Source: Halorussus halophilus
GTDB taxonomy: Archaea > Halobacteriota > Halobacteria > Halobacteriales > Haladaptataceae
Length of the DNA: 64,000 bases
Reading direction: 5' to 3'
Assembly: GCF_008831545.1 (NCBI RefSeq)
Contig: NZ_CP044523.1
Coordinates: 124,001-188,000 of the forward strand
Shown: one piece after another, positions 33,805 through 43,086 of the stretch
How the letters are laid out: each line of letters opens with the position of its first letter
Numbering within the stretch: the first letter of the stretch is position 1
Position numbers and translations under genes: made by a program
Notes under the pieces: model-generated
Told to the model about the DNA's origin: nothing
The model's database searches: none
The model's input: the letters and a program-made list of their open reading frames with translations, nothing else

Positions 33805-35565
33805 TTAGTGTCGTCCGGCGTCGGCCGACTGGTGGTCGGTCTCCTCGAACGCACTGTCTAGCAGTTTCTGCTGGGCCTTCCGGAGGTGATTGTGCAGGGT
33901 CGGCGACGACACGCCCATCGACGCAGCGAGTTCTTCGGCCGTACTGCCGCGAGGCCACTCGAAGTACCCCGCGAGGTAGGCGGCCCACAGGACCGTTCGC
34001 TGGCGCTCCGTCAGGCGGTCGTGAATCGTCTCTCGGACGCGGACGCCGCTCCCATTCGGTGCCTCGACCTCGCGCTTCGAGCGCAGCTCCGTCTCGGGGA
34101 ACGCCTCTTCGACGGTCTCGACGACGCTCCGGACGTCTACGTGCTGTGAGAAGACGCCGGAGGCGTCGAGCACGCCCGACTCCACCGAGAGTTCGCGGAC
34201 GTTTCCGCCGCGCTCGACGAGGACCGTCGCGAGCGACTCGCCAGAAACGGCAAATTCGAAGAGTGCGTCGTCCCCGTAGTCACGGATGAGGCGAGCGTCT
34301 TCGACGGCGTCCGTGGCGGTCACGCAGTCGAGAACGTCGCCGACTGCGGCCCCACTCGCCGTCACGAAGTACAGTAGCGAGTGGTCTTCGACGGGGACGA
34401 CGCCTTCGAGCGCGAACTGACAGTCGAGTTCTGCGGAGGCGGCGACGAGAAACACGCCGTGATCCGTGCTCCGAAACGACAGCGAGACACCAGTGTCGGT
34501 CAGGAGCAATCGCTTGCGCGTGATGGCGGTCAAGGTAGCGCCGACGCGCCGACCGACGTCCGCGAGAAACGTCCGGTCTACCGAGCGAAACGAACTGTCG
34601 GCCACGCAGGCGATTCCGTGGACGTTTTCGCTCGACTGGAGCGGGGTGACAGCGAACGAACAATTAGAGAGGGGACCATCGGCTGACGTTCCGCCGACGA
34701 TAGTCACGTCGGGGCCGTCTTCCTCGTCTACTACGTCCGCCGCGTCGAGAACGTCGCTCGGAACGTCGCTAGTGGCTCTGGCCGGGACCGAACTCGTCTG
34801 TGTGACCCCTCGTTCGTCGCACAGCCAGACGCCGCGATACAGGTCGGCGAGATGTTCACACGCGGCCGTGAGTACGTCTTCGTCCGTGGATGCTTCCGCG
34901 AGCGTCTGGCCCAAGCCCTCGGCGCAGGTCAGGAGTTCGGTACTTCGGAAGTATCGCTCGTTCGTGAGACGTTCGTCACGTCCACTCGCACGTCCTTCGC
35001 GGTTTCCGCGGCCCTGCGCCTGGTTCTCGAAGGCGTCGATAATCGTCGTCGTCGTCGGAGTACTGTAGTACCGCGCGAGACTGTCGAGGCTCTTCCAGCC
35101 GCCGACAGACTGCACCACTCGTGGACTGAGCCCTTCGTTGACGAGGTGTCGCCACGCGAAGTGCTTGCGAAGGTCCCGACACGTCACGTAGTGAAGGCCT
35201 TCAACTCGGTCTGCGACGTCGCTCACGAGCATCTGGACGCGCCGAGACGAGACGCCGACGAACGGGTCCTGTCGAGACACGTCGTTCGAAGCAGCGAACT
35301 TGCGAAGGTCGTGGGCGACTTCGCGTGGGACGTACGCCTCGCGGGTGTCGCCGTCTCCTTCGGGAACCGTGAGACAGTAGAAACACTCGCCGTCGCGTTC
35401 GTGTTCGCGGAGGTCCGTGGGACGAACTGCGGTCAGTTCCGAGGGTCGGAGTCCGACTCGTCCCGCCATCGCCACGACGAGGTCCTCGCGGTAGGTTTCG
35501 GTCGCGCGACGGAGGCGCTCGTACTCCGTCGTCGTTAGAAACTCGTCGGTTGCCTCGCCGTCCAT
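33805..35565 (-). CDS. Bat-type regulator with N-terminal tyrosine-recombinase domain
   Basis: A 586-residue chimera. Residues 1-180 look like the catalytic domain of a tyrosine recombinase: GLRPSEL (Arg 40), TCRDLRKHF (Arg 133, but Arg 130 where His is usual), GGWKS (Trp 157) and RYY (Tyr 166/167). A GAF-like domain (about 200-365) and the bacterio-opsin-activator-associated domain follow, ending in HTH_10 (about 520-575: LTERQRTVLWAAYLAGYFEWPRGSTAEELAASMGVSSPTLHNHLRKAQQKLL). It is probably a DNA-binding transcription factor, with the recombinase fold perhaps used for binding only. It lies between two acs genes on the same strand, so acetate metabolism is the likely target. This is inference. 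Confidence 0.88.
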   Translation of the reverse strand: MDGEATDEFLTTTEYERLRRATETYREDLVVAMAGRVGLRPSELTAVRPTDLREHERDGECFYCLTVPEGDGDTREAYVPREVAHDLRKFAASNDVSRQDPFVGVSSRRVQMLVSDVADRVEGLHYVTCRDLRKHFAWRHLVNEGLSPRVVQSVGGWKSLDSLARYYSTPTTTTIIDAFENQAQGRGNREGRASGRDERLTNERYFRSTELLTCAEGLGQTLAEASTDEDVLTAACEHLADLYRGVWLCDERGVTQTSSVPARATSDVPSDVLDAADVVDEEDGPDVTIVGGTSADGPLSNCSFAVTPLQSSENVHGIACVADSSFRSVDRTFLADVGRRVGATLTAITRKRLLLTDTGVSLSFRSTDHGVFLVAASAELDCQFALEGVVPVEDHSLLYFVTASGAAVGDVLDCVTATDAVEDARLIRDYGDDALFEFAVSGESLATVLVERGGNVRELSVESGVLDASGVFSQHVDVRSVVETVEEAFPETELRSKREVEAPNGSGVRVRETIHDRLTERQRTVLWAAYLAGYFEWPRGSTAEELAASMGVSSPTLHNHLRKAQQKLLDSAFEETDHQSADAGRH

Positions 35566-35704
35566 TCTGTTTCGTCCTTTCCGAGAAAGACGAATAAATA
35601 TTCGGGATTCGCTCCTGAATTCTGCCTCGCGACGCTACACCCTCTCTGAAAGCACACCAGTCACGAACCGACGACGTTTCGCGCTCTTAGAAAGAAACGA
35701 ACTA

Positions 35705-37624
35705 CTACTCGTCGAGGAGTGATTCGAGTTCGCCGACGATTTCCGGATTGCGGAGCGCGCTCGTGTCGCCAAGGTCCTCGCCGTTCGCAATCGCTTCGAG
35801 GTAGCGCCGAACGACCTTTCCCGAGCGCGTCTTCGGCAACGACGGTGCGAAGGTGACCGTGTCGGGTACCGCGATAGCCCCGATAGCTGACTCGACGGCC
35901 TCTCGAACGCGCGCTCGAAGGGCCTCGTCGCCTGCCACGTTCGACGCCGGACTCACGAACGCGTGGATTTCGGACCCTTTGATGGCGTCCGCCCGCCCGA
36001 CGACGGCGGCCTCCGCGACGCCTCTGACTCCGATGATGGCGCTCTCGATTTCCGTGCTACTCAGTCGGCGACCCGAGACGTTGAGAACGTCGTCGGCCCG
36101 TCCTCGGAGGTGGAAGTATCCCTCGTCGTCTCTGACGGCCTTGTCACCGGTGTCGTACTGCCACTCGCCATCGACGGTCCTCGTTCGCCGAGCGCCCCAG
36201 TCGGTCCCCTCACAGAGCGATTGGGCCATCCCCGGCCACGGTCGGGTGAGGACCAGTTCTCCCGACTGTCCGGCCTCAACTCGCTTGCCCATCTGGTCTA
36301 CGACGGCCGCCTCGACACCGGGAAGACTCCGGCCGACCGCACCGGGACGCATCGAATCGACGCCGGGGAGCGTCGAGAGGACGACGCCGCCCGTCTCGGT
36401 CTGCCACCACGTGTCCACGACCGGACACTCGCCGCCGCCCACGTGTTCCCGGTACCAGCGCCACGCCGTCTCGTCTATCGGTTCGCCGACAGTGCCGAGC
36501 AAGCGGAGCGAGGAGAGGTCGTGGCGCTCGGGGTACTCGCTGCCCCACTTCATGAACGCCCGAACGGAGGTCGGTGCCGTGTAGAAGACGTTGACTTCGT
36601 TCCGTTCGATGACTCTCCAGAGTCGGTCTTTCTCCGGATGGTCCGGCGTCCCTTCGTACAGCACGGTCGTCGCACCGAGCGCGAGCGGGCCGTAGACCGC
36701 GTAGGAGTGGCCCGTAATCCAGCCGACATCGGCCGAACACCAGTGGACGTCGTCCGGCCCGAGGTCGAACACGGCGTGACTCGTCCACGCCACGTGCGCG
36801 AGGTATCCACCAGTCACGTGCCTGACCAGCGTCGGCTCGCCCGTCGTTCCGGACGTGTAGATGAGAAAGAGGAGGTCGTCTACGTCACGTGCGACCGGTT
36901 CGACTTCGGTGCCCTCGTTGGCTTCGACCACGTCGCTGTAGCGGTGGTAGTCCCCAGCAGGCGACTCGGCGTCGAGTCGGTTGACGACGACCTGCTCGAC
37001 TGGATACTCGACGGAGAGACAGGCGTTGTCGGCCATGCGCTTCAAATCGAGCGCGGTGCCTCGCCGATAGTAGCCGTCGCAGGTGACGAGATACTCCGAG
37101 TCTGCGCCCTCCATTCGAGTCGCCAGCGCGTCCGCCGAGAATCCGGCGAAGACGACGCTGTGCGGTGCGCCGATGCGCGCACACGCCAGCATCGCTATCG
37201 GGAGTTCCGGCACCATCGGTAGATAGACCGTGACCACGTCGTCCTCGCCGACGCCGAGGTCACGTAAGCCCGCCGCGAACGCGTTCACTTCGTCGTACAG
37301 TTCCCGGTACGTGTAAGTCCGCGTCTCGTCGAGTTTCCCCTCCCAGACGAGGGCGACTTCGTCGCCGCGACCGGCCGCTACGTGCCGGTCTACGCAATTG
37401 TACGACGCGTTCAGTCGCCCGCCGGGGAACCAGCACGTCGCGCCGTCGTCGTCTACGACCGCGTCGAACGGGCGGTCCCAGTCCAGTAACTCGGCGGCCC
37501 GCTCCCAACACGCTGGCCAGCCCGCCGCTCGCAAGGACTCACAGTCGCTCGCGGTGACGTTTGCCCCTTCGGCGAACGACGATGGCGGGTCCACCCCGCC
37601 GCGTTTTTCACTGCCGTCGGCCAT
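35705..37624 (-). CDS. Acetyl-CoA synthetase paralogue
   Basis: A 639-residue AMP-forming acyl-CoA synthetase very like the acs gene 2 kb away: YTSGTTGEPTLVRH loop (the usual Lys is replaced by Leu-Val), WWQTETGG, GRADDVLNVSGRRLSS, and the Lys in PKTRSGKVVRR. It is shorter by some 26 residues, mostly in the region after WPGMAQSL. It probably activates acetate or propionate. It precedes the Bat-type regulator on the same strand, 139 bases apart. High identity of many blocks points to duplication, but DNA has diverged widely. Confidence 0.93.
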   Translation of the reverse strand: MADGSEKRGGVDPPSSFAEGANVTASDCESLRAAGWPACWERAAELLDWDRPFDAVVDDDGATCWFPGGRLNASYNCVDRHVAAGRGDEVALVWEGKLDETRTYTYRELYDEVNAFAAGLRDLGVGEDDVVTVYLPMVPELPIAMLACARIGAPHSVVFAGFSADALATRMEGADSEYLVTCDGYYRRGTALDLKRMADNACLSVEYPVEQVVVNRLDAESPAGDYHRYSDVVEANEGTEVEPVARDVDDLLFLIYTSGTTGEPTLVRHVTGGYLAHVAWTSHAVFDLGPDDVHWCSADVGWITGHSYAVYGPLALGATTVLYEGTPDHPEKDRLWRVIERNEVNVFYTAPTSVRAFMKWGSEYPERHDLSSLRLLGTVGEPIDETAWRWYREHVGGGECPVVDTWWQTETGGVVLSTLPGVDSMRPGAVGRSLPGVEAAVVDQMGKRVEAGQSGELVLTRPWPGMAQSLCEGTDWGARRTRTVDGEWQYDTGDKAVRDDEGYFHLRGRADDVLNVSGRRLSSTEIESAIIGVRGVAEAAVVGRADAIKGSEIHAFVSPASNVAGDEALRARVREAVESAIGAIAVPDTVTFAPSLPKTRSGKVVRRYLEAIANGEDLGDTSALRNPEIVGELESLLDE

Positions 37625-37714
37625 TCGCTTTGAGATTCATCTAAACAGACAAAAATCGTTCGTCTACCAGAGCCACCGACCCGAGTCATTCGTCTCGATT
37701 CTTCTATCCGTTTG

Positions 37715-38980
37715 TCACGTTTCCCTTGTACCATCCGACGCATCGCCGTCGTCTATGACTACCGCTCCCAGTTCCGGCGCGCTCGCGTCGTAGCCGTCGT
37801 CTCGTAGTTCTTCTGCAAAGTCCTCACATCGGTCGCCGTGGTTGACAAGAATTTCGGCGTCTCGGTACGAGTCGAGGAAGTCCAGTAACCCGTCCCGGTC
37901 AGCGTGCGCCGAGAAGTCGTACGATTCGACTTGCGCACTGACGGCCATCATCTGGCCGTCTATCTCGGCACGCCCTCTGTCGAGCAGATTCCGACCCGGT
38001 GTCCCATCGACTTGGTAGCCAGTCATGGTAATCTTGTTCGTCGGATTCGCGCGAACTGCGGGGACGTAGGTCATCGCAGGGCCGCCGGTGAGCATTCCCG
38101 AAGTCGTGACGACGACCGTGTTCTGGTCGGCGATGCGTTTTCGCTGGCCATCTCTCCCCGTCACGAAGCGAGCGTTCGACTTCGCGCGTCGGAGCGCGGC
38201 GGCATCCCTCACGAAGTCGGGATACCGCCGCGCAATCTTCGTTACCTGCTGGCCCATGCCATCCACGTAACAGTCCATATCGTGGGCCTCACACACCATT
38301 AACATCTCCTGCGTGCGCCCAATCGCAAAGGCAGGAACCACCACCGTGCCACCCTCCCAAATCGTCGTCTTCGCGCTCTCGGCGAACGACTGCTCGACCG
38401 ATTTGCGGGGCGAATGCTCCACGTCCGAGTACGTCGATTCGCACAGGACAATATCCGCTTCGGGTCGCGCCGTCGTCCCCGACAACAACTGCGTATCTTC
38501 GGTGTGGAAGTCGGCGGTGTACAGAAAGCGCGTCTCTCCATCGTCTACCAGCACGTGCGCGCTCCCCGGGATGTGGCCCGCGTCGAAGAAGGTGACCTCG
38601 TGGCCCGCCGCGGAGAAGGTCTCTCGATAGCCGTGGGTCTCCGAAACTTGCGAGAGGCGCTTCACCTCGGTCTCGGTGAACGGGCAGTCGTAGCTCCCGC
38701 CGTGCAACTTGATGGTGTCGCGTGCGAGAACGGTGGTCAACTCGCGCGTCGGGGGCGTCCAGTGGATGGGCGGCCGGGCGTCACCCGAAAGAAGCGAGGG
38801 GAGCGCCCCGACGTGGTCTAAGTGGCCGTGGCTCACCACGACTGCGTCGGGGTCGGGGTCCGAGACGGGATAGCTCGGCGGATTGCCGGTCGCCATCCCG
38901 TAGTCCAGCAGGAGCGAATCGTTGACGAGGATGGCGCTGCGGCCGACTTCGCGCGCCCCGCCGAGAAACTCGATTTGCAT
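37715..38980 (-). CDS. Beta-CASP metallo-beta-lactamase nuclease (aCPSF2-like)
   Basis: A 421-residue RNase of the CPSF73/beta-CASP superfamily. Metal motif HGHLDH (51-56), later HIPGSAH and ADFHTED, the beta-CASP signature GMLTGGPAMTYVPAV and the final FSAHADRDGL His. There is no N-terminal KH domain, which separates it from aCPSF1 and fits the aCPSF2 / mRNA 3'-processing exonuclease-like group. Acts on RNA in the cytoplasm, probably as an exo- or endoribonuclease. Confidence 0.92.
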   Translation of the reverse strand: MQIEFLGGAREVGRSAILVNDSLLLDYGMATGNPPSYPVSDPDPDAVVVSHGHLDHVGALPSLLSGDARPPIHWTPPTRELTTVLARDTIKLHGGSYDCPFTETEVKRLSQVSETHGYRETFSAAGHEVTFFDAGHIPGSAHVLVDDGETRFLYTADFHTEDTQLLSGTTARPEADIVLCESTYSDVEHSPRKSVEQSFAESAKTTIWEGGTVVVPAFAIGRTQEMLMVCEAHDMDCYVDGMGQQVTKIARRYPDFVRDAAALRRAKSNARFVTGRDGQRKRIADQNTVVVTTSGMLTGGPAMTYVPAVRANPTNKITMTGYQVDGTPGRNLLDRGRAEIDGQMMAVSAQVESYDFSAHADRDGLLDFLDSYRDAEILVNHGDRCEDFAEELRDDGYDASAPELGAVVIDDGDASDGTRET

Positions 38981-39035
38981 TGGCAGGGCGTACGAACGGC
39001 GGCCTTTTTCGTCCGTCGGTTTCGGGACTCTGTCG

Positions 39036-39467
39036 CTACTCCGTTCGGAGGTACATCCCCTTCGAATCCGGTCGCACTTCCTCGAAGCCGAACTGCTCGT
39101 AGAAGCCGTCTACGTCGGCCACGAGGTTGACGTAACTGTCCGGCGGGGCTTCACGGTCGAGGTACGCCAGCAGAGCCTCGATAATCTTCGCCCCGAGACC
39201 CTGCCGCTGGTGGTCTGGGTGGACTGCCATGTCGCCGATTTGGAAGACGGTCCCGCCGTCGCCGACGATGCGGCCCATGCCGACGGTCTCTCGGGTCGGT
39301 TCGTGGACAACGACCACGCCGAAGACGGAGTTCGGGAGTCCGCGCTCGACGCCCTCCCGCGACCGCGGGGGCAGTCCGGTCGCGTCCCGGAGTGCGACGA
39401 ACTCCGTCGGCGTCGGAATCCGTTCTTCGACGGCATAGGTCTCGGTTTGGGAATCCTGTTCAGACAT
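39036..39467 (-). CDS. GNAT family acetyltransferase
   Basis: A 143-residue acetyltransferase. Motif A is QIGDMAVHPDHQRQGLGAKIIEALLAYL with the Q/R-x-x-G-x-G/A acetyl-CoA loop; the later YEQFGFEEV is also typical. The substrate, small molecule or protein N-terminus, cannot be told. It is divergent from the aldehyde dehydrogenase gene. Confidence 0.9.
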   Translation of the reverse strand: MSEQDSQTETYAVEERIPTPTEFVALRDATGLPPRSREGVERGLPNSVFGVVVVHEPTRETVGMGRIVGDGGTVFQIGDMAVHPDHQRQGLGAKIIEALLAYLDREAPPDSYVNLVADVDGFYEQFGFEEVRPDSKGMYLRTE

Positions 39468-39591
39468 GGTCGATACGCGAACGACGGGAGCATAGACGTT
39501 GCTATCGAGTCGAGGGGTCCGTCTCTCGAATCCAGAGACGCCCGCCGATTTACCGCTCTTTAACTACGTCCAACACGAAGCAGTAGGCGAT

Positions 39592-41064
39592 ATGTCAGAC
39601 AGAGGCTTCACAGCAGACGGCGACTGGAACGCCCTCTACATCGACGGCGAGTGGGAGGATGCGGGCGACCGAGACACCATCGCAGTCGAGAATCCGGCGA
39701 CGCGCGAGCAGGTGACGACTGTCCCTGCGGCGACCGAGGACGACGTAGACCGGGCCTACGGAGCGGCCGCAGACGCCCAGTCGGAGTGGGCCGAGCGACC
39801 GGCGGACGAGCGCGTCGAGGTCATCAAGAGCGCCCTCGGTCTGCTGGACGACCACCGCGACGAAATCCTCGAATCGCTGGCCGTCGAGTCGGGGAGCGCG
39901 AACGCCAAGGCGTTCGCCGAGTGGCAGACTGCACAGGGGATGTGCCACCACGCGACCGGTCTCGCCGACGAACTCGGCACCGAGGAAGCCGACTCGTTCA
40001 TCCCCGGCAAGGAAAACGAAATCGAGCGCATCCCGGCGGGCGTCGTCGGCGTCATCTCGCCGTGGAACTTCCCGTTCAATCTCTCGATGCGCGCTGTGGC
40101 ACCCGCGCTGGCGACGGGCAACGCAGTCGTCCTCAAGCCTGCCTCGCCGACGCCCGTGACGGGCGGTCTCTTGCTGGCGAAAATCTTCGACGAAGCAGGT
40201 CTCCCTGACGGTCTGCTGAACGTCGTGACCGGCCACGGCTCTGACATCGGCGACCGGATGGCCGAACATCCCGCACTGGACGTGATGGCGTTCACCGGTT
40301 CGACGCAGGTCGGCAAGCGCGTGGCCTCGAAGGCGGCGGAGAATCTCGCGCTTCCCGCGATGGAACTCGGCGGCAACAACCCCTTCGTCGTCACCGACGA
40401 CGCGGACCTCGACGCGGCAATCGACTCGGCAGTGTTCGGGTCGTTCCTCCATCAGGGCCAGATTTGTATCTCCATCAACCGCCACATCGTCCACGAGGAC
40501 ATCTACGACGAGTACGTCGAGAAGCTAACGGAGCGCGCAGAGAGCCTGCCGATTGGCGACCCCACGGACCGAGAGAACGTCATCGGTCCAATCATCGACG
40601 AGGACCAGCGCGACCAGATGCTCGACTACGTGGAGACGACCGTCGAGGCTGGCGCGACGCTGGAGACCGGTGGCGACCACGACGGCTTGTTCGTCGAGCC
40701 GACAGTGCTGTCGGGGGCGGAAAACGACATGGCGGCGGCGTGCAACGAACACTTCGGTCCAATCGCGCCCGTGATTCCGTACTCGGATGATGAAGAGGCC
40801 ATCGAGATGGCCAACGACACGGAGTACGGGCTTGCTGGGGCTGTTCACGCTGGCGACATGGAGAGAGCGCGAGAGCTTGCAGACCGCATCGAGGCGGGCA
40901 TGGTCCACATCAACGACCAGCCAATCAACGAAGAGCCGAACGTTCCGTTTGGTGGTGTCAAAGAGTCCGGAATCGGCCGGTACGACGGCGAGGAGATTCT
41001 GCACGAGTTGACCCAGACGAAGTGGGTCTCGGTGCAGGAAGAGCGGCGTGAGTATCCGTTCTAA
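39592..41064 (+). CDS. NAD(P)-dependent aldehyde dehydrogenase
   Basis: A 490-residue ALDH superfamily enzyme with the catalytic Glu in MELGGNNPFVV and the Cys in HQGQICISINR, plus the cofactor helix FTGSTQVGKRV and a PWNFPFN segment. It oxidises an aldehyde to an acid; family similarity to vanillin/benzaldehyde or lactaldehyde-type enzymes is possible but not decidable. ATG 39592 (MSDRGFTADG) is preferred over an upstream in-frame start since TTTAACTAC at 39560-39568 is at TATA distance. Aldehydes produced by the PQQ enzyme elsewhere could be substrates, but no link is shown. Confidence 0.93.
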   Translation: MSDRGFTADGDWNALYIDGEWEDAGDRDTIAVENPATREQVTTVPAATEDDVDRAYGAAADAQSEWAERPADERVEVIKSALGLLDDHRDEILESLAVESGSANAKAFAEWQTAQGMCHHATGLADELGTEEADSFIPGKENEIERIPAGVVGVISPWNFPFNLSMRAVAPALATGNAVVLKPASPTPVTGGLLLAKIFDEAGLPDGLLNVVTGHGSDIGDRMAEHPALDVMAFTGSTQVGKRVASKAAENLALPAMELGGNNPFVVTDDADLDAAIDSAVFGSFLHQGQICISINRHIVHEDIYDEYVEKLTERAESLPIGDPTDRENVIGPIIDEDQRDQMLDYVETTVEAGATLETGGDHDGLFVEPTVLSGAENDMAAACNEHFGPIAPVIPYSDDEEAIEMANDTEYGLAGAVHAGDMERARELADRIEAGMVHINDQPINEEPNVPFGGVKESGIGRYDGEEILHELTQTKWVSVQEERREYPF

Positions 41065-41072
41065 GGTGTCGG

Positions 41073-41097
41073 CTTTTCGGATTGTTTTTGATTTTTG
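41073..41097 (+). terminator. T-rich terminator after the aldehyde dehydrogenase
   Basis: Three T-tracts (TTTT, TTTTT, TTTTT) within 25 bases directly after the gene match archaeal intrinsic termination signals. Confidence 0.5.
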
Positions 41098-41586
41098 GGT
41101 TGGTGTTCTGCTGATGTGTTTTCGGTCGGAAGCATGGGGGTATCTAGTTCTGAGACCACGAGGCTAGCTATTCCCGATACCTAGAAGACCGCACCACGTC
41201 CTCCCCAACCGACTCGCTTCGCTCGACCCTCGCGCGGTCGCGCCCGCTGGGCGCGACCCCGCGCGCCGAGTGGTTCGTGGAGATACGCGAAACAGGACTT
41301 AGGGTCACGGCGCGCGCTGGCGCGACCCCGTGTCGCGCCAAACCCGTGCGAGGGATGAGCGGAACGACCGGAGGGAGTGAAGCGAATCGGTTGGGGAGGC
41401 GTGTGGCTGACGCAGTGCGGTGCTGTGCGGTCTCTCCTCGGCACCGGCAGTAGCTAGCTGAAACACCGCAGTTCATCATCTGAGGAAGGTTCCTATTCAT
41501 TCGGTAATACTCACCCAAACTCACACCTTTGCGTCACCAATTAGAATCTACACATTCATCTACCTTCCAGAAGAGACACCAACCCA
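41098..41586. repeat. Structured intergenic repeat, no gene
   Basis: An imperfect inverted pair flanks a GC-rich core: 41186-41220 (AGACCGCACCACGTCCTCCCC...) is the reverse complement of the 41381-41435 arm (AGCGAATCGGTTGGGGAGGC..., ending GTGCGGTCTC). The core has internal palindromes such as GGTCGCGCCCGCTGGGCGCGACC. The right arm recurs in altered form at 60921-60977. An AT-rich stretch near 41540 probably holds the promoter of the next gene. No ORF in this gap shows coding character. Confidence 0.7.
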
Positions 41587-42372
41587 ATGCTAGACGAGTC
41601 CCCCGCTTATCGCGTCGCCGTCAAGGACTCCGCCAAAGACGAAAACCAAGCAGTCCGCGAACTCGCCCACGAAGAAGGCGACGTTATCGAGTTCCCCACC
41701 AAAGCCGAAGCCACCCAACGCGCCTCGGAACTCTCCGACGAGGGCGACATGCCCGTCAAAATTCAGCGCGTCTCGGAGATGGACCCCGCCGACGTGGACG
41801 CCTACCTCGTCGGGTGGCCTCAGCGCCGAAAACACGACCCCGACGGCACCGTCGCCGAGGGGCTGACCTTCGACACGGGCGCGAACCAGTACGGCGCGCT
41901 CGGGGAGGCCCTCGTCCTCTCGCCCGAGACCAACCCACCGCTGCTGACTCACTACGCAAAATACGACCCGGCAGTCCCGGACGACGCCGAGATTCGCGTC
42001 GAACTCGACACCGACCCCGAGCCAGTGGTCGTAGACCAGCGCGCGGGCAGGCAGTGGCAACCGGACTGCCGCGCCAAAGTCCGAGTCGGCTCTCGCCAGA
42101 AACTCGCCCACGAGTACTGGTGTGAGGTGAAAGCGGGAGACGGCTCGTTCGAACGAAGCCAGCGCGAGGGCATGAAGCGCAAAGCGCAGGACGCGCCCGT
42201 CCTCAAGATTCGCGTCGATGTCACGGAACTCCCGCAGAGCTACACTGCGTGGGTGCGCCAAATCGCACCGGACGGCACGGAGGGCGTTCCTCGCGGCGAC
42301 GAGGCGTCCGACGACGAAGCCGTCTCCGTCACCTACGACGCGCCGACGAACGCCAGACTGGACGATTTTTAA
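41587..42372 (+). CDS. Predicted PD-(D/E)XK nuclease-like protein
   Basis: A 261-residue protein. The C-terminal half has QWQPDCRAKV (Pro159-Asp160), then YWCEVKAGDGSF (Glu180-Val-Lys182), then a Gln in RSQREGMKR (192): the order and spacing of a PD-(D/E)XK nuclease core. The EVK strand followed by R-x-Q resembles VRR-NUC and related folds. The N-terminal half is helical and acidic, with no motif known to me. Targets could be DNA ends or recombination/repair structures; nothing nearby fixes the role. It follows the structured repeat region. Confidence 0.75.
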   Translation: MLDESPAYRVAVKDSAKDENQAVRELAHEEGDVIEFPTKAEATQRASELSDEGDMPVKIQRVSEMDPADVDAYLVGWPQRRKHDPDGTVAEGLTFDTGANQYGALGEALVLSPETNPPLLTHYAKYDPAVPDDAEIRVELDTDPEPVVVDQRAGRQWQPDCRAKVRVGSRQKLAHEYWCEVKAGDGSFERSQREGMKRKAQDAPVLKIRVDVTELPQSYTAWVRQIAPDGTEGVPRGDEASDDEAVSVTYDAPTNARLDDF

Positions 42373-42375
42373 TTT

Positions 42376-43086
42376 CTACTCTCGCGCCTCGATTTCCACC
42401 GCCACCTCGTTCCGTTGCATGAACGGCGGCGTCCACGGGTCGTTGTAGCCGAACAGCACCGGCCGGTCCAGCGGTTCGATGCCGTGCCTTTCGAGCGCGT
42501 CGAGCAGTTGTTGCTCCTGCCGTGCCACTCGACTGTCCGTGGCGTACCACGAGAACGACGTGACGGCGAGCGTCCGCGGCGGTTCCACGACCAGTCGCAC
42601 TCGCGGGTCCGTCGGCGTCGGCGCGCTCCCCGGCGTGTACTCCGGCGGCAGGTAGAACGCCATGGTGACCGGTCCACCGTCGTCCCCGCTGTTGCCCTGT
42701 CTTGCGACTCGAACCGGTGCTGTCATCGAGACGTCCTCGCCGCTCGACGTCGCAATCCGACCGGGCTTGGCCATCCGGACCGGTGCGGTCATCTCTATCT
42801 TCGAACCGCCGCCCGTCGGCACGGGCGCAGTCATCGAAACTGCGTCCTCGCTCTCGTTCGCGCCGCTGATGTACTTGAACAGGCGGCCGAACGCCGCTCC
42901 GCTGCTGTCGGCTGTCGTCTCCACGAGGACGGTCCGCGGATAGCGACGAACCTCGACGCCGTCGAACGACTCGACTGTCTCGTAGGGCACCCGCTCGGTC
43001 GAGTAGGTGCTGTACGCTCCCCACCCGACCCACGCGGCGAACAGTCCCCCGGCGACCCCCAGTAGCGCTTTCGTTCGGTTGCGCAT
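42376..43086 (-). CDS. SOUL heme-binding family protein, membrane-anchored
   Basis: A 236-residue protein with one N-terminal membrane helix or signal anchor (about 7-25), followed by a SOUL domain: PYETVESFDGVEVRRYP at the start, YISGANESEDAVSMTAPV, then repeated MTAPV motifs, typical of the family. SOUL proteins bind heme or related tetrapyrroles; a role in heme handling is inferred. It converges with the nuclease-like gene, three bases apart. Confidence 0.9.
   Translation of the reverse strand: MRNRTKALLGVAGGLFAAWVGWGAYSTYSTERVPYETVESFDGVEVRRYPRTVLVETTADSSGAAFGRLFKYISGANESEDAVSMTAPVPTGGGSKIEMTAPVRMAKPGRIATSSGEDVSMTAPVRVARQGNSGDDGGPVTMAFYLPPEYTPGSAPTPTDPRVRLVVEPPRTLAVTSFSWYATDSRVARQEQQLLDALERHGIEPLDRPVLFGYNDPWTPPFMQRNEVAVEIEARE

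Noticed and set aside
33805-34350. Integrase of a mobile element near the acs genes
   Set aside because: The recombinase-like domain is fused to a regulator, lacks the usual box-II His, and no att sites or cargo are visible.
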